Below, in pieces: positions 1 to 10,089 of a stretch of DNA of 64,000 nucleotides. The position numbers were made by a program, and so were the translations under genes. The stretch spans positions 3,596,001 through 3,660,000 of the forward strand of contig JARUPY010000474.1 of the NCBI GenBank assembly GCA_029817715.1, in the 5' to 3' direction. Below the pieces are notes generated by a model. That model had not been told where the DNA came from. It made no database searches and saw nothing but the letters and a program-made list of their open reading frames with translations. The stretch's first letter is position 1, and the number at the start of each line of letters is the position of its first letter. The stretch is from Melastoma dodecandrum. Lineage: Eukaryota > Streptophyta > Magnoliopsida > Myrtales > Melastomataceae.

Positions 1-1040
1 TCGAGCGTGCGTAGCCCAACATAAAGCTAAAATACAGAACACAAAGCTTTTGTATTTGAGCAGGAACGTCGTTTCAGTCGACTGAGCATAACTTTGGATA
101 TAAAGCCTCAATTTGCTCGAGATGAGTTGGAATTGTTCCCTCTCTGACTCTTCTAGAACTTTCATATTTTGAGTTTTCTCATTCGAGACAATCTGAGTCG
201 AGTTTTGATAGGTCAAAGCCGAAACTTCTCCATTCTCGAGATATGGTCTCGAGAACAATGACACTCTTCCAATATTTTCATCATAACATTGGCTGCTAAG
301 ATCGGATTAACTCTAGATTACTTGAAATTTCCTTTTTGTCTCCACTACAACTTTAATGTTTCGAGGTTTTTCATTCAAGGTCGTCATAGACATGTTATGG
401 CTGGTCGAATTTGTAGCTATTCTGACCTCGAGATCAATCTCGAACAGAATACTCTCTCAGTATTTAGAGCATAACTTTCACTAGATAGGTCGGATTAACT
501 CGAGACAAGTTGGTTTAGCTTCCTTTCTTCTTGATCTACAACTATTATGTTATGCACCTTTCGATTTGAGGTCATCTTCGATGAGTTATTACCGGTTGAA
601 ATCGTAATTATTCTGATATCGAGATCAACAACACTGGTTCGGTATTTTGATAATAACTTTGGCTAGAAAGTTCAGATTAACTCGAAATAAGTTGGGCTAG
701 TTCTCTTTCTTCTTGAGCTACAACTTTTATGTTTTGTAGTTTTCGATTGTAGGTCTTCTCTTATGCCTTATGGCCTGTCCAATGTCGATGAACATAATGC
801 AAGGGTTTCGATCTCGATATCAGACATTATTTTGGTTCTCTGGCTATAACTTTACAAGTTTTTCTCAACTTTTATCTCGAGCTCTTTCTTGAGAACCTTT
901 TGAGTCTTGTCTCGAGAAGATATTTGTGCCTCTCTTGGCATTCCTTGCCCCGAAATTAAAACACGAACAAGGGGCCAGAATTCATGTGTTAATGCATGAT
1001 CATTGCTTTTGTAGTGATGTCAACTGGTATTCTTACGGGT
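1..1040. repeat. Degenerate ~190-bp tandem repeat array (about 5 units)
   Basis: A recurring block reads roughly 'cataacttt ggctagaaag..cggattaactcgag', then a C/T-rich stretch, then 'ctacaacttttatgtt', then 'gatctcgagatc'. The block starts near 87, 282, 470, 652 and 844, giving spacings of 195, 188, 182 and 192 bp. The copies are strongly diverged, so the array is old. It lies inside the presumed internal region of the minus-strand LTR element. Internal tandem arrays are known from large Ty3/gypsy elements. Confidence 0.6.
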
Positions 1041-2024
1041 GACATCATGTTCTCGAGATGCTAGGTCTTGGATGTGAAAAAGTAAATATATAGATAAGAA
1101 ATTTCTTTTATTTAGATTCTTTTCTTTCACGAGAAGACACGTTTGTCTTTATCCCCAACTTTTCTTCCTCGAGTTGTTGGGGAGCTCATTCATTTCTCTC
1201 TCAAATAGAGTGTATTCCTTTCTCGAGAAGACTCCTTGTTCTTCCTCGAGATGGCATTCGGCTTTTCGTCTCGAGAAGGCACATTTGTCTATTTCCTTCT
1301 CGAGTACCACAATTGTCTTTTTCTCCTAACCTCTCACATCTTTCTTGAGATATATATTTTTTACAAAAGATGAAAAGTCCCTTTCTTGTTGTCTTTCTTT
1401 AAAATCATCACAGGCCACAATCGGAGAAAAAATGTGATTTTTCTTCTTCTTCTTTAAATCAATTGGGTCTTCTCGATATCCCAATCTTTCTTTTCTCTCG
1501 ACTTGAGCTTTTCTTTTTCTTTCTTTTTTTAATTAGACAAAAGACTTGAGAAATCAATTGATTTGTTTTTCTACTTCTCCAAAATAAATCGAAAAGACAT
1601 CTTTTTGGGATCATTAAAATTTTATTTCTCACTAAAGGCGACTTTCTGTTTCCCATTTTGAGACTTTCATCTTCAATGACAATTTTTACACGTCTCTATT
1701 ATGAATATACCCTTGAATATCCCTCAATTGTTTGGGCTTCCTCGATATTCCAACGGGATAATCACTCAGTGGTACTTCATTCATATTTATCTCAAAAATA
1801 TCATCCATTGAGCTACTATTACTCGTCTGAAATCCCTAAGTTCCAATTCCTTGTACATTAATACTTAAAATATCTATTTGACTCAGCAATAAGTACATGC
1901 CACATTTGCCAATTTTCTCGTCACATTTATGATGTGATGGAGTATATTGTTGGAACACCATTTCTTCATCCTTATCTTCTTTGGGAATTTTTCTCTCGAG
2001 GGGAGTGTAATCTTGGACAGAAAA
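1041..2024. other. Non-coding interior of the LTR element
   Basis: This AT-rich sequence with C/T-rich runs has no reading frame resembling a known domain. Frequent CTCGAG motifs continue from the tandem array. It is treated as decayed internal sequence of the minus-strand element. Confidence 0.4.
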
Positions 2025-2520
2025 TTATATGATAGATTCGGCTACATCCTCCTTCATTAGAATTGAGCTACCCATACACTCATTTTCGCTATGACAGGAT
2101 TCCTCTTGGAATTCCTTCTCCCTTAACTCCATGGACTTATCAATGGGATTTACCTCAATAAAATTTCCAACTCGAGGATCATGTCCCTTTATCACCTTCG
2201 ATTTCATAAAATTAGGTACACTAGTTACGAGATTTAACTCAAAAGTGCTTGGTATTCTCCCGCTCGATGTAATCGCAGGGACTTGAGAAGAATATGTATT
2301 TAAGAAACCGACTCTCTGAGCATCACCCATAAATGTTTTCTCTTTAGGTGAATAATTTTTCCAATCGATCTTATCAATTTTATAAGATGATAATTCTTTA
2401 AGTGCATCTATTAATTCCTGGAGTTTCTCGTCCATTCGCATTTCCAATTTCCTATGAGTTTCTGCCAATTCTAGTTTTAACTCTCTTATAGCACTATCAA
2501 ACTTTTTTTGGTTTTAGATG
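2025..2520 (-). pseudogene. Gag-like coiled-coil reading frame of the LTR element
   Basis: The minus-strand frame has an ATG at 2468 and stops at 2025 (147 residues). The open frame extends about 50 bases upstream of that ATG. The N-terminal 50 residues are Lys/Glu/Leu rich with heptad-like spacing (MDEKLQELIDALKELSSY) and look like the coiled coil that opens many Ty3/gypsy Gag proteins. No CCHC knuckle follows before the stop, so the product would be a truncated Gag or something else. It begins about 230 bp downstream of the proposed primer-binding site, the right position for gag. The family is not recognised from sequence alone. Confidence 0.35.
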
Positions 2521-2679
2521 AATAACCAAGCCAAGGATTATTCAGGGGCTCTGTGGGCACATCCTGCTTTCCTTCAACTGGATTTTTCCTCTATTTCATT
2601 AGAGTCACCCTCTGTAACACTCTTTTTGGCGGGATGTATCTTTCAAGAAATTTTTTATGGATTTTCTTACTCTGACTCC

Positions 2680-2699
2680 CACTATGGTCGCCAAAAACA
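2680..2699 (-). other. Primer-binding-site-like sequence
   Basis: Read on the minus strand, the bases just inside the LTR contain TTGGCGACCATAGTGGGAG. This resembles the TGGCGAC...TGGGG primer-binding sites of plant Ty3/gypsy elements. The match to a specific tRNA was not verified. Confidence 0.45.
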
Positions 2700-3740
2700 T
2701 GTTGGCGCGGATCGCAACATGTATCGAATTTTACAGTGATAGTGTGGTCGCTATAAAGTGAAAGTAAACACATTACCGGAATTTAATATGATGGTACTTA
2801 ATTTACAGTGTTCAGTATTGTACACTACAAAGTGAACGAATGCGAGTAGAATAAGTAAACACAACATTGGAATTTAATGCACAGTACCGGGTTTACAATG
2901 CAACACTTACAAACATGACTTGAATAGAAAACAACAGAAAAGACTTGGTGACGTTTCACGACGGTCGACGGTAGATGAACGGCGATCGAGGCAAATTCCT
3001 TTAATGGAATTCACCCTTCTGGAGCGGCGGTCGAACGTCAACAGCACCGAAATTTAATGTGACAGCACCGAGGGTGGAAGGCGTATTCGCAGCGGTAGTA
3101 GGTCAACAGCGCCGAACAGAATCAACAGCACTGAGGATGGACGGAGATGTGTCAACAATGCCGAGTAGAATCAATACCACTGAGGGTGGAGGTTTCCGGA
3201 CGGAAGATAAAAGATAAAAAGCAAAGTCTGTGTTTTTGAGTTGTTGTCGTTTTTGTGTGTAGAGAATCCAACTGGGATTTTATAGATACATTCAATCGGC
3301 AGGTAGATACACGTTCCCCTCAGTGGTTGTTGATCTTTAAGCACATTCTCCATTTTATCAAATTATTTGGACAGTTGTGAACGACTAATTAACCACGTTA
3401 TTTAGGGGAGAAACTGATTAATATTTGCTGAAAATATATTTTAATATATTTTCACTTTGGATCTTTTTAATATAATATTTATATTCTCCACAGAGATTTT
3501 CTCGAGAGGCTCTTTAATCAAATATTCTTTCTCGAGACGCTCTCGAGAAGCTAGAGATTTTCTCGAGACGCTCTTCAATCAAAGATTCTCGAGATGCTCT
3601 TCTCGAGAGGCTATTCAATCAAAGATTATTTCTCGAGACGCTCTTCAAATCAAAGATTCTTTCTCGAGATACTAGTAAAAAATCTTTCTCAAGAGTGACA
3701 TGCTCTTCTCGAGAAAGACCAAAATTTTCATGTGTAAACA
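2700..3740 (-). repeat. 5' LTR of the minus-strand retrotransposon
   Basis: The segment is 1,041 bp with 4-bp inverted ends (TGTT..AACA). It includes a degenerate short tandem region at about 3495-3680 in which 'tctcgagacgctcttcaatcaaagatt'-type units recur four to five times. The left edge abuts the PBS-like site. The right edge was chosen at the last CA before the sequence character changes at 3741. The partner LTR is outside the window. Confidence 0.45.
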
Positions 3741-4157
3741 GGTTGCCTCGCCCTATGGTGGCCTGAAGAGGAAGAGGGACGTCGACGTTTCCGTGGAGGT
3801 TGCCTTAGAGCCAGTGACCTTTGGTGATATTCTCCTTACTTAAGACCATGGACGCGAAGAGGGATTGAGTGTCTTATTTGGAGTTTAGAGAAGAAGCTTT
3901 TGGTTTCTCCCCCGAACACTCTTGGTAGGGTGTGTGTCCCTCTCCAAGGGGTGTGTCTCCTTCTCCCTTATTCTTAGAGGTTGTTGTTCCTCTTTTTATT
4001 CTTTTTCCTCAGTAAGAGGATGGTTCCATCCGGAATAGGGGAAGCCTTTGCTCATGATGAAAGCCGCTCCTTTTCCCCATCTTTGGGACTTGGGAAAAGG
4101 GAATTAATTGTGAATCTCCTTAGTCAAGTGAAGATCGTCCTTGTGATTGAAGTTTTT
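3741..4157. other. Unassigned spacer between the LTR and the Mutator element
   Basis: About 420 bp with no gene recognised. A short plus-strand frame at 3741-3840 is not recognisable. The spacer is the left flank of the Mutator-like element insertion. Confidence 0.4.
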
Positions 4158-4166
4158 TCTCATGAG
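4158..4166 (+). repeat. Left 9-bp target site duplication of the MULE
   Basis: TCTCATGAG immediately precedes the TIR start GGAAGCGGCTAA. Its partner at 9366-9374 is TCTCGTGAG (8/9 identical). Nine base pairs is the characteristic duplication of Mutator-like elements. Confidence 0.8.
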
Positions 4167-4530
4167 GGAAGCGGCTAACGTCCCACGCACAGGACGTCCC
4201 CCCATTGTATTAATTTTAACGTTTTTTTGTACATTGTACAAACAAAATTAGTACAGGTTTGTAATTACTAACATTGTACTAAAAAAGTTTTGTACAATGT
4301 ACAAACGCGGTACTAGTACGGGGTTTGTACATTGTACAAACCAGAACAGTAAAAGTTTTGTACATAGTAGTACATTTGTACAATATACAAACGTCGTTCT
4401 AGTACCGCGTTTGTACATTGTACCAAACTTTTTTAGTACAATCTTAGTAATTATAAACCTGTACTAATTTTTTTTTTACATTGTACAAAAAAACATTAAA
4501 ATTGTACAAACGTCGTACTAGTACATCTGA
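4167..4530. repeat. Left terminal inverted repeat of the MULE
   Basis: The arm is about 360 bp and is dominated by variants of the palindrome TTTGTACATTGTACAAA alternating with 'gtactagtac' and 'taattacta' spacers. The arm is itself nearly self-complementary about a centre near 4355, so it could fold into a long hairpin. A shared block near 4345-4375 (ccagaacagtaaaagttttg) recurs inverted in the right arm at about 9165-9200. Confidence 0.8.
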
Positions 4531-4707
4531 CACTGGGAGAACTATTTTTTCTTATTGATACGCCCCCTAACAAAAAACTGATAAATTATTTTTGGTAGAG
4601 AAGCTTCACCACTATAGGCATATATTACACAGTAGTTTTTTTGTGCACAAAAGGATGGCAAGTAATGTACCACAAATCTTGTAAATACCTTCGATTAAAT
4701 ACATGGA

Positions 4708-6702
4708 TTATATGTTCATCTGGCCAAAAACGGACATGTCCTCGTCTGATATGTCCTTGTACTTTCCATTTGCAGTCATCTCTGAAATTGTATTGAATTG
4801 CCCCTGTTCCAAATTGCACTCAGATTGGTGATCCCTTGACACATTGGGCATAAATTCTCCCATCAAATGCACTTTCTTGCGTTTGTACTTGTCATCACCA
4901 AGTGGCAAAGCACTCCGTTCAGCCACATCCGTATTTTCTAAAGCGACCGTCAATTCTTGGATTGAACAGCGGACATGCTCGTACGCGGCTTCACTTTTCT
5001 CTCCAAGAAAACATAAACGACGACAAGCCGTGGTTAGTATTCCTTGTCGGAATTCTTCAGGTTTTATGCCGTAAGCGTCGCCACCGGGGATAGAAAAATC
5101 TAGTACTCTAGCTCCTCCCTTGGTCCAACGATGCAGCACGAGAAGCGGTGGGATACACTTCATGCCTTCGACCTTCATGATGTGAAAGCTATGTGCACAA
5201 GGTAGGCCATATGTCTCAAAATGTTGACAGCTACAATTCAACGACTGTCGAAACTTGCATGAATATACTTCAGCCCCCATAAATTCTTCGTCGTAACTGC
5301 CTAGCCGATATACTCGATTGATATTTCCATCGATTATACCTTTGACGAAAAACAATGCTTCCCTTTCGATCTGCAATTGAACCTTGCAAAACGAGGTAAG
5401 AGTATAGATCCGACTTGCGTCCGCCTCAAGGCTAAGTAACATGTTTCGCAACTGATATGATTTGTTTGCGGAATTGTAATCTGCCATGCTTTCTTGAATC
5501 GTAAATCTGTCACGGCTCGTTCGCAGTGATGTAAGAACTCGTAGACTTTGTGCTTCGTCTTCAAGTATCCCTTCAGGAATGCGTGCATCCGCTCACAACG
5601 CTGCGTGCTCCTTAGCCCAGCCCAAAAATGTCCTTGACAATATGTCATCCACCACATATGTCTGCTCTCGAATAATTGATTAAGCCATCGATATTAACTA
5701 AACTAGTATTTTCAGCATCTCATCCCACTCTTGCTCCACCCCATCGCTGGAATTTGCGTTGTAAATGAATGAAGAGATGATTTGTCTGAAAGTCGGATCA
5801 TGTACCCTACGGACAATATTCCGACTCATATGCTAAAGGCAAAAACGGTGACTTGCAGTTAGCCATGTTTCTCGTACGGCAGCGATCATCGCCCTATCGG
5901 CACCGGTAACCACGCTAATCGGTACTTTCGATCTCATTACCTGCGCATGAGTACTTAACAGCCACTTGTAATCCTCTGCTGTCTCAGAAACCATTAATGC
6001 GGCCCCGAATACAATGGTCTGATGACGCTGGTTGACGTCGACGAGGACTACCATTTGCATACCATATGCATTAGTCTTGAAGGTTGAATCTAAAGCGACA
6101 ACGTCACCGAATGTTCCGTAATCTGACTTGAATTTTGTGTCAGACCAGTACATCTGGACGACTTTGCCGTCCTCAATGGTTGTCACCAATGACATGCCTT
6201 GATCAGAAGCTTGTCTGGATAGTAGATAAGCGTATCTAGCATCAAACAACGAGCAATTGGCAGACCGTTCATCCTTCAGCTTCCGATTGTTCATGTCTTT
6301 CATTAAGAAGCCGACGCGATCGTGCCCTCCGAAAGCATAAACCAGCAGCCGCATTATTTCGCATTGCCTAAAACCCACACTTAACATTCGTTACATGGTT
6401 GTCATGTCCTTATCCATCACTGTGCGACTTTCGCGCATGAAACATGATAGAGGGCCAGCCACCAACTCGTGATTGTGACATAAATTCGCTAATATGATAG
6501 ATCATCGACCATTAATGTCCACTCTGGTTGTAACCTCACAAAGGCAGCCCAACCTCGTGGACGCCCTCATTCGCGAGGGTACGGCTACGACAGATCTCTG
6601 CCTCAAATGGCCTTCGCGCGAGCACGCCCAACTGTGCATTACACATTCGTCATTTCGCCGATGTCGCTTGTCATTTTTCCTCGTAGAGAACCCGTGAAAC
6701 AA
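4708..6702 (-). pseudogene. FAR1/Jittery-type MULE transposase, broken
   Basis: Read from 6702 down, the order is: a FAR1-type zinc-binding DNA-binding domain (about 6700-6400; GFSTRK, CSREGH, TRLGC), the MULE transposase core (about 6110-5833; VVALDSTFKTNAYGM, then VTGADRAM, giving two of the DDE acidics), the third acidic region (5610-5570; RSTQRCERMHAF), and a SWIM zinc finger (about 5270-5200; CSCQHFETYGLPCAH, CxCxnCxH). Family members mobilise Mutator-type elements, and host FAR1/FHY3 are domesticated relatives. Lesions seen: in-frame TGA at 6502-6504, TAA at 6391-6393 and TAG at 5833-5835, a further stop region and frame change near 5690-5705, and a frame change near 5485-5495. Two of the stops sit where the family has tryptophan. 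The frame ends at 4708 inside the element. Confidence 0.85.
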
Positions 6703-7336
6703 CTACTTCACCGATTTCTGGTGTAACTCCCCGATGGTGCATCAGTGTGGTCTGCCTATAGGACAGATGAACTTCTAGCCTTCTCCTTCCGAGATCGCTC
6801 GCGCCAAAGTGCGAACAGAGCGATCTATTACTACCAGATTACACAGGATTCTGGGGATTATTAAACCAATTGAATTTTATTAAACCAATTCAATCCAGAT
6901 TGCACATGATTCTAGCCCTCTCATTAAACCACACCCTCGTCCAGATTACATTTTTTAGTCTAGGGAAGCAATGTCAGGTAGTCATTACCTCAAGATCTCA
7001 CGGATCATGCCACAGAGCACGAGCACCCAACATCAGAAAGATTTGAAAAGGAAAAGAAAAAAACACAACAGAAGACGTGTAAACCCAAAGCAAATCATGG
7101 GGAGCTGATGTAATAACTGCAACCTCTGTCCGGATTATCTGCTCGCAGGTATTACGCAGCTTAACTTAATAACTCCAACAACCGCAATATGAGTTCAGTA
7201 ATTTGATGTGACGGAGAACCAATTCTGTCCTCGCATTAATTACAGGTGAAGTTCGCAATCTATAAATGGGCTGATATATGTTCATAGCCATTTCCACAAG
7301 AGGACCGACGCACGCACCAGCCTCTTCAGGGTCCCA
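6703..7336. other. Central divergent intergenic region of the MULE
   Basis: About 630 bp between the two divergent element genes, with no recognisable coding. It would be expected to hold both promoters, because each gene reads outward from here. 'tataaaag' at 7400-7407 is one possible TATA box for the plus-strand gene. Confidence 0.35.
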
Positions 7337-7397
7337 TGGCGAACGGCACCCTCCGACCAACTACCACGTCCAGGTAAGCTCTATCTGACACATTCCC

Positions 7398-8268
7398 AGT
7401 ATAAAAGCCTGTCGGGTGAGAGTGGAAATACGGTATGGAACTTGCACCTCGCCAGACCGCCCAGCCTACGACATTACTTTCGACGTGCGTCAGCCCAACA
7501 ACTATCCGGCTCAGCATGGTAATGGACATTGGGTCCGCGATCTGCGTACTACGATACTTCAAATGCTGCAAAGAAAGCCCCCACTCGATGAAACCAACTG
7601 TGAGGCCACTGTGGAGCGCGTGCTCAGGTTCATGCACCTGCCGATACTCAAACTTCTCCGGCCGGGCACAAATAAAATAAACGTGCAGATACACAGGCCG
7701 TCCCTTCGTCTAGCAACTGTGTTATCTGAGAACAAAATCTTCCAGATGCGTGTCAAGCTAGAGGTTTATGACAACACAACTGTGTGGGAGCTGCTGTTAA
7801 AGGATACCGGAGGCACCGTGGAGCTGGCGGTGGCAGAGGACGTCATAGATATGGAGATGCACAACAAAATATCCATCCTTATCTGGAATTGCCCAAGCTA
7901 CCCTGACAACTTCTCCTTCATAACCGCTGCACTGGAACTTTTCGACCACCACAAGACGTGCATGGCATTGGTCATTAATCCCCCGACCTCCGCACTCAAC
8001 GTCGCAGGAAGCATATGCGAGCATTTTCCCTTCAGAAACCATCACATTGTGAGTTCTTGGCGCGGCGGCGTCTTCATCCTGTAGCGACGCCAGGAGCTGA
8101 GCATCCATTTCTTCGAGGAGCTGAACGCAACGGCAAGTGCGATTGTTGTGGTACGTGTATGTCTAAGAAGCACTATTAACTTGTCAATCACTTGTCGTCC
8201 GCACCTAACTCATTTGCATTGTATGTCTACTCAGGACTACCCAAGGAACCTATTCTCGGACCTGTAAA
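7398..8268 (+). pseudogene. Second MULE gene: EEP-nuclease-like C-terminal half, unknown N-terminal half
   Basis: An open plus-strand frame runs from about 7389 to a TAG at 8082-8084 with no early ATG; the frame is clear from 7416. The coding signal continues in the same frame past the TAG to about 8150 and could splice at GTACGTG (about 8153) to the acceptor ending near 8235 (CTACTCAG), with a final short exon ending at TAA near 8268. The last ~110 residues (ISILIWNC, then FPFRNHHIVSSWRGGVFIL) look like the opening of the endonuclease/exonuclease/phosphatase domain of plant LINE-type proteins, where IWNCRG and GGIWILW are typical. The TAG falls where a Trp is expected. The first ~130 residues are not recognised. 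Whether this is a captured host fragment or a real accessory gene of the element is open. Confidence 0.5.
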
Positions 8269-8279
8269 CAATGGGGGCT

Positions 8280-8900
8280 GTGGGTGCCAGAAGGACATTT
8301 CGTTTGGAGGGGATCGGTGACCACGGACTGTCGACGACTTCTTTTTTTTGTTAAGCCGCAGCAAAATATCGCGGCCAAGTTATTGTAAAAAACTTAAACT
8401 TAAGTGTGCTCCTATGTATGGTCAGCTTTGTTTGTCCTGTTGATGAGGCTAAACCGACTTCGCGATTGCGGCCAAGCTTTGTTTGTCCCAATCAGCTATG
8501 TTTTTGTGTAAACCTTTCTCTAATGCGCGCTTTCTCGACTTCTGTGGTCCCGTTCATGATCGTCGCCGACTTCGCGATCACTTCGGATAACTTATTAGTT
8601 TTACGTGCACTGTTATGGTCAGCTTTGTTTGTCCCCTTTCGCCGACTTGGATAGTGCCCTTTTGCCGACGTCTATACTCCCTGTTCGTCGTCAACACGGT
8701 CGGCCAAATTCACATGCTTGGATGAGTAACCCTACTCAACTTGTAACCCTACTCGACGTCAATACTCCCCGTAACCCTACTCAACTTGTGGGAGAAAGTG
8801 CCAAAGGAAGCTGGGTAACAAATAGGTGGGGGGAAGGTGCAAAATGGTAAAATTACAGCCCACGGCAGGTTAGGGGTTAAGCTCAGATTTAGGCTCGGTG
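8280..8900. other. Right subterminal region of the MULE
   Basis: No gene is seen. The region has short direct repeats: 'gtcagctttgtttgtcc' near 8419 and 8618, and 'gtaaccctactcaactt'-type units three times between 8727 and 8790. Confidence 0.5.
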
Positions 8901-8904
8901 CGAA

Positions 8905-9365
8905 TTGAAAATGTACTAACAAATTTTGTACTTTGTACAAACGCAATTAGTGCCGGTTTGTAATTACTACAATTGTACTAATGAAGTTTTGTACAAAGTA
9001 CAAACATCGTATTAGTACAACGTTTGTACATTGTACAAACCAGTACTGAAAAAGTTTTGTACCGATTAGTACAGATTTTTAATTACTAACATTGTACTAA
9101 AAAAGTTTTATACAATGTACAAACGTCGTACTAGTACAACATTTATACATTGTACAAATGTACTACTATGTAGAAAACTTTTACTGTTCTGGTTTGTACA
9201 ATGTACAAACCCCATATTAGTACAGCTCTGTACATTGTACAAAAAATTTTTAGTACAATATTAATAATTACAAACATGTACTAATTTTGTTTATATAATG
9301 TACAAAAAGACGTTAAAATTAGTACAATGGGGAGACGACTCGTGCGTGGGACATTAGCCGCTTCC
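8905..9365. repeat. Right terminal inverted repeat of the MULE
   Basis: About 460 bp, inverted relative to the left arm and about 100 bp longer because of extra copies of the TTTGTACAATGTACAAAC palindrome unit. It ends TTAGCCGCTTCC directly before the 9-bp duplication. Confidence 0.8.
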
Positions 9366-9374
9366 TCTCGTGAG
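9366..9374 (+). repeat. Right 9-bp target site duplication of the MULE
   Basis: TCTCGTGAG differs at one base from the left copy at 4158-4166. It abuts the TIR end exactly. Confidence 0.8.
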
Positions 9375-10084
9375 TTATGATGGGGGCGGTTGTGATGGGG
9401 GCGGTTGTTTTGTTTCATAGCCAATTAATGCTTAGTTTATTTTCCTTCATTTTTGGCTTTGGCGTTTAGGGTTTGACTGATTGAATATTTTTCTCCCTCC
9501 TCCCTCTTTACTACGCAGTTTGGGGGATCTACCCTCCGGGACGGCGTATTCTTCTTTCGAATGAAGGTGGATCGCTGGCATCACGATGGTTCCTCTTCCC
9601 CACTCGATTGAGTTCCCTAGTTGAGTTTCCACGCTCTTGGTCATATCATAAACTCGTATTCCTCCTAGCAGGTTCTATCGAAGAGGACGGCAGACGGACA
9701 GTTTCATCTGAACTCATCCTCAACAGAAGTAAACGAATCAACCTCTGTCATGAAATGGAAGATCCTCAGATCGGAACCAAATTTGTCGGCTTGCCTAACT
9801 ACCGGCACCGACCAATTGATTCCTCGGACGGTGCGTTTGGAAGTATCCGTATACGATTTGTTTATCCATTGTTGGAAAAAGATTTTAGATCCCATTCATT
9901 GCACGACGACACCATGCATGTGCTCTTCTGCCCTCATCACGTTGTGGGAACAATTTCATTATTTTGTGTACGTCCGACGTGGTTGGCTTTGAGTCGGCCT
10001 TAAAAGAAGTGAATTTTGACATATTCCGTAGTTGTCCGAGGAATCCCTCCCCAATATTATTATTTTCTTTTGACAACGTGCATT
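9375..10084. other. Unassigned spacer between the MULE and the Copia element
   Basis: About 700 bp with no convincing gene. An open plus frame at 9608-10003 (131 codons) has no recognisable domain or splice context and is not called. Just outside the MULE is a 'gggggcggttgt' direct repeat near 9384-9405. Confidence 0.4.
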
Positions 10085-10089
10085 CTTGC
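10085..10089 (+). repeat. Left 5-bp target duplication of the Copia element
   Basis: CTTGC precedes the LTR start TGTTAGTC. The identical CTTGC follows the 3' LTR at 20003-20007. Confidence 0.85.

Larger units (their letters stand above)
1..3740 (-). mobile_element. Partial LTR retrotransposon (5' LTR plus internal part), minus strand
   Basis: A segment with TG...CA ends (TGTT at 2700, AACA at 3740) looks like an LTR. On the minus strand it is followed directly by a primer-binding-like site and then a gag-like coiled-coil frame. The rest of the element would lie left of the window, so no second LTR or target duplication can be checked. The internal part carries a tandem array and many CTCGAG palindromes. 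No protease, reverse transcriptase or integrase is visible in the 2 kb that follow the gag-like frame, so this may be a non-autonomous or heavily decayed Ty3/gypsy-type element. The assignment is inference from LTR-like ends, PBS and gag order. Confidence 0.5.
4167..9365 (-). mobile_element. Mutator-like element (FAR1-type), 5.2 kb, inactive
   Basis: The element has matching terminal inverted repeats. The left end reads GGAAGCGGCTAACGTCCCAC and the right end is its reverse complement with a few changes (GTGGGACATTAGCCGCTTCC). Both ends are flanked by a 9-bp direct repeat with one mismatch. Inside lie a broken FAR1/Jittery-type transposase on minus and a divergent second gene on plus. Both coding regions carry stop codons, so the copy cannot move by itself, although the ends look fairly complete. 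This two-gene design recalls MuDR (mudrA/mudrB), but gene B here is unrelated by inspection and the genes diverge rather than converge. Confidence 0.85.

Noticed and set aside
1..4000. CRISPR-like spaced repeats formed by CTCGAG motifs
   Set aside because: Spacing is irregular, repeats are 6-8 bases or imperfect, and the DNA is plant nuclear.
7337..7415. An ATG at 7337 with a possible GTAAGC...CCCAG intron leading in frame into the MULE second gene
   Set aside because: The intron would be 26 bp, below what plant splicing handles; a real start was therefore not assigned.
9608..10003. A 131-codon plus-strand open frame
   Set aside because: No domain, no splice context, and overlapping frames of similar length on both strands suggest chance.
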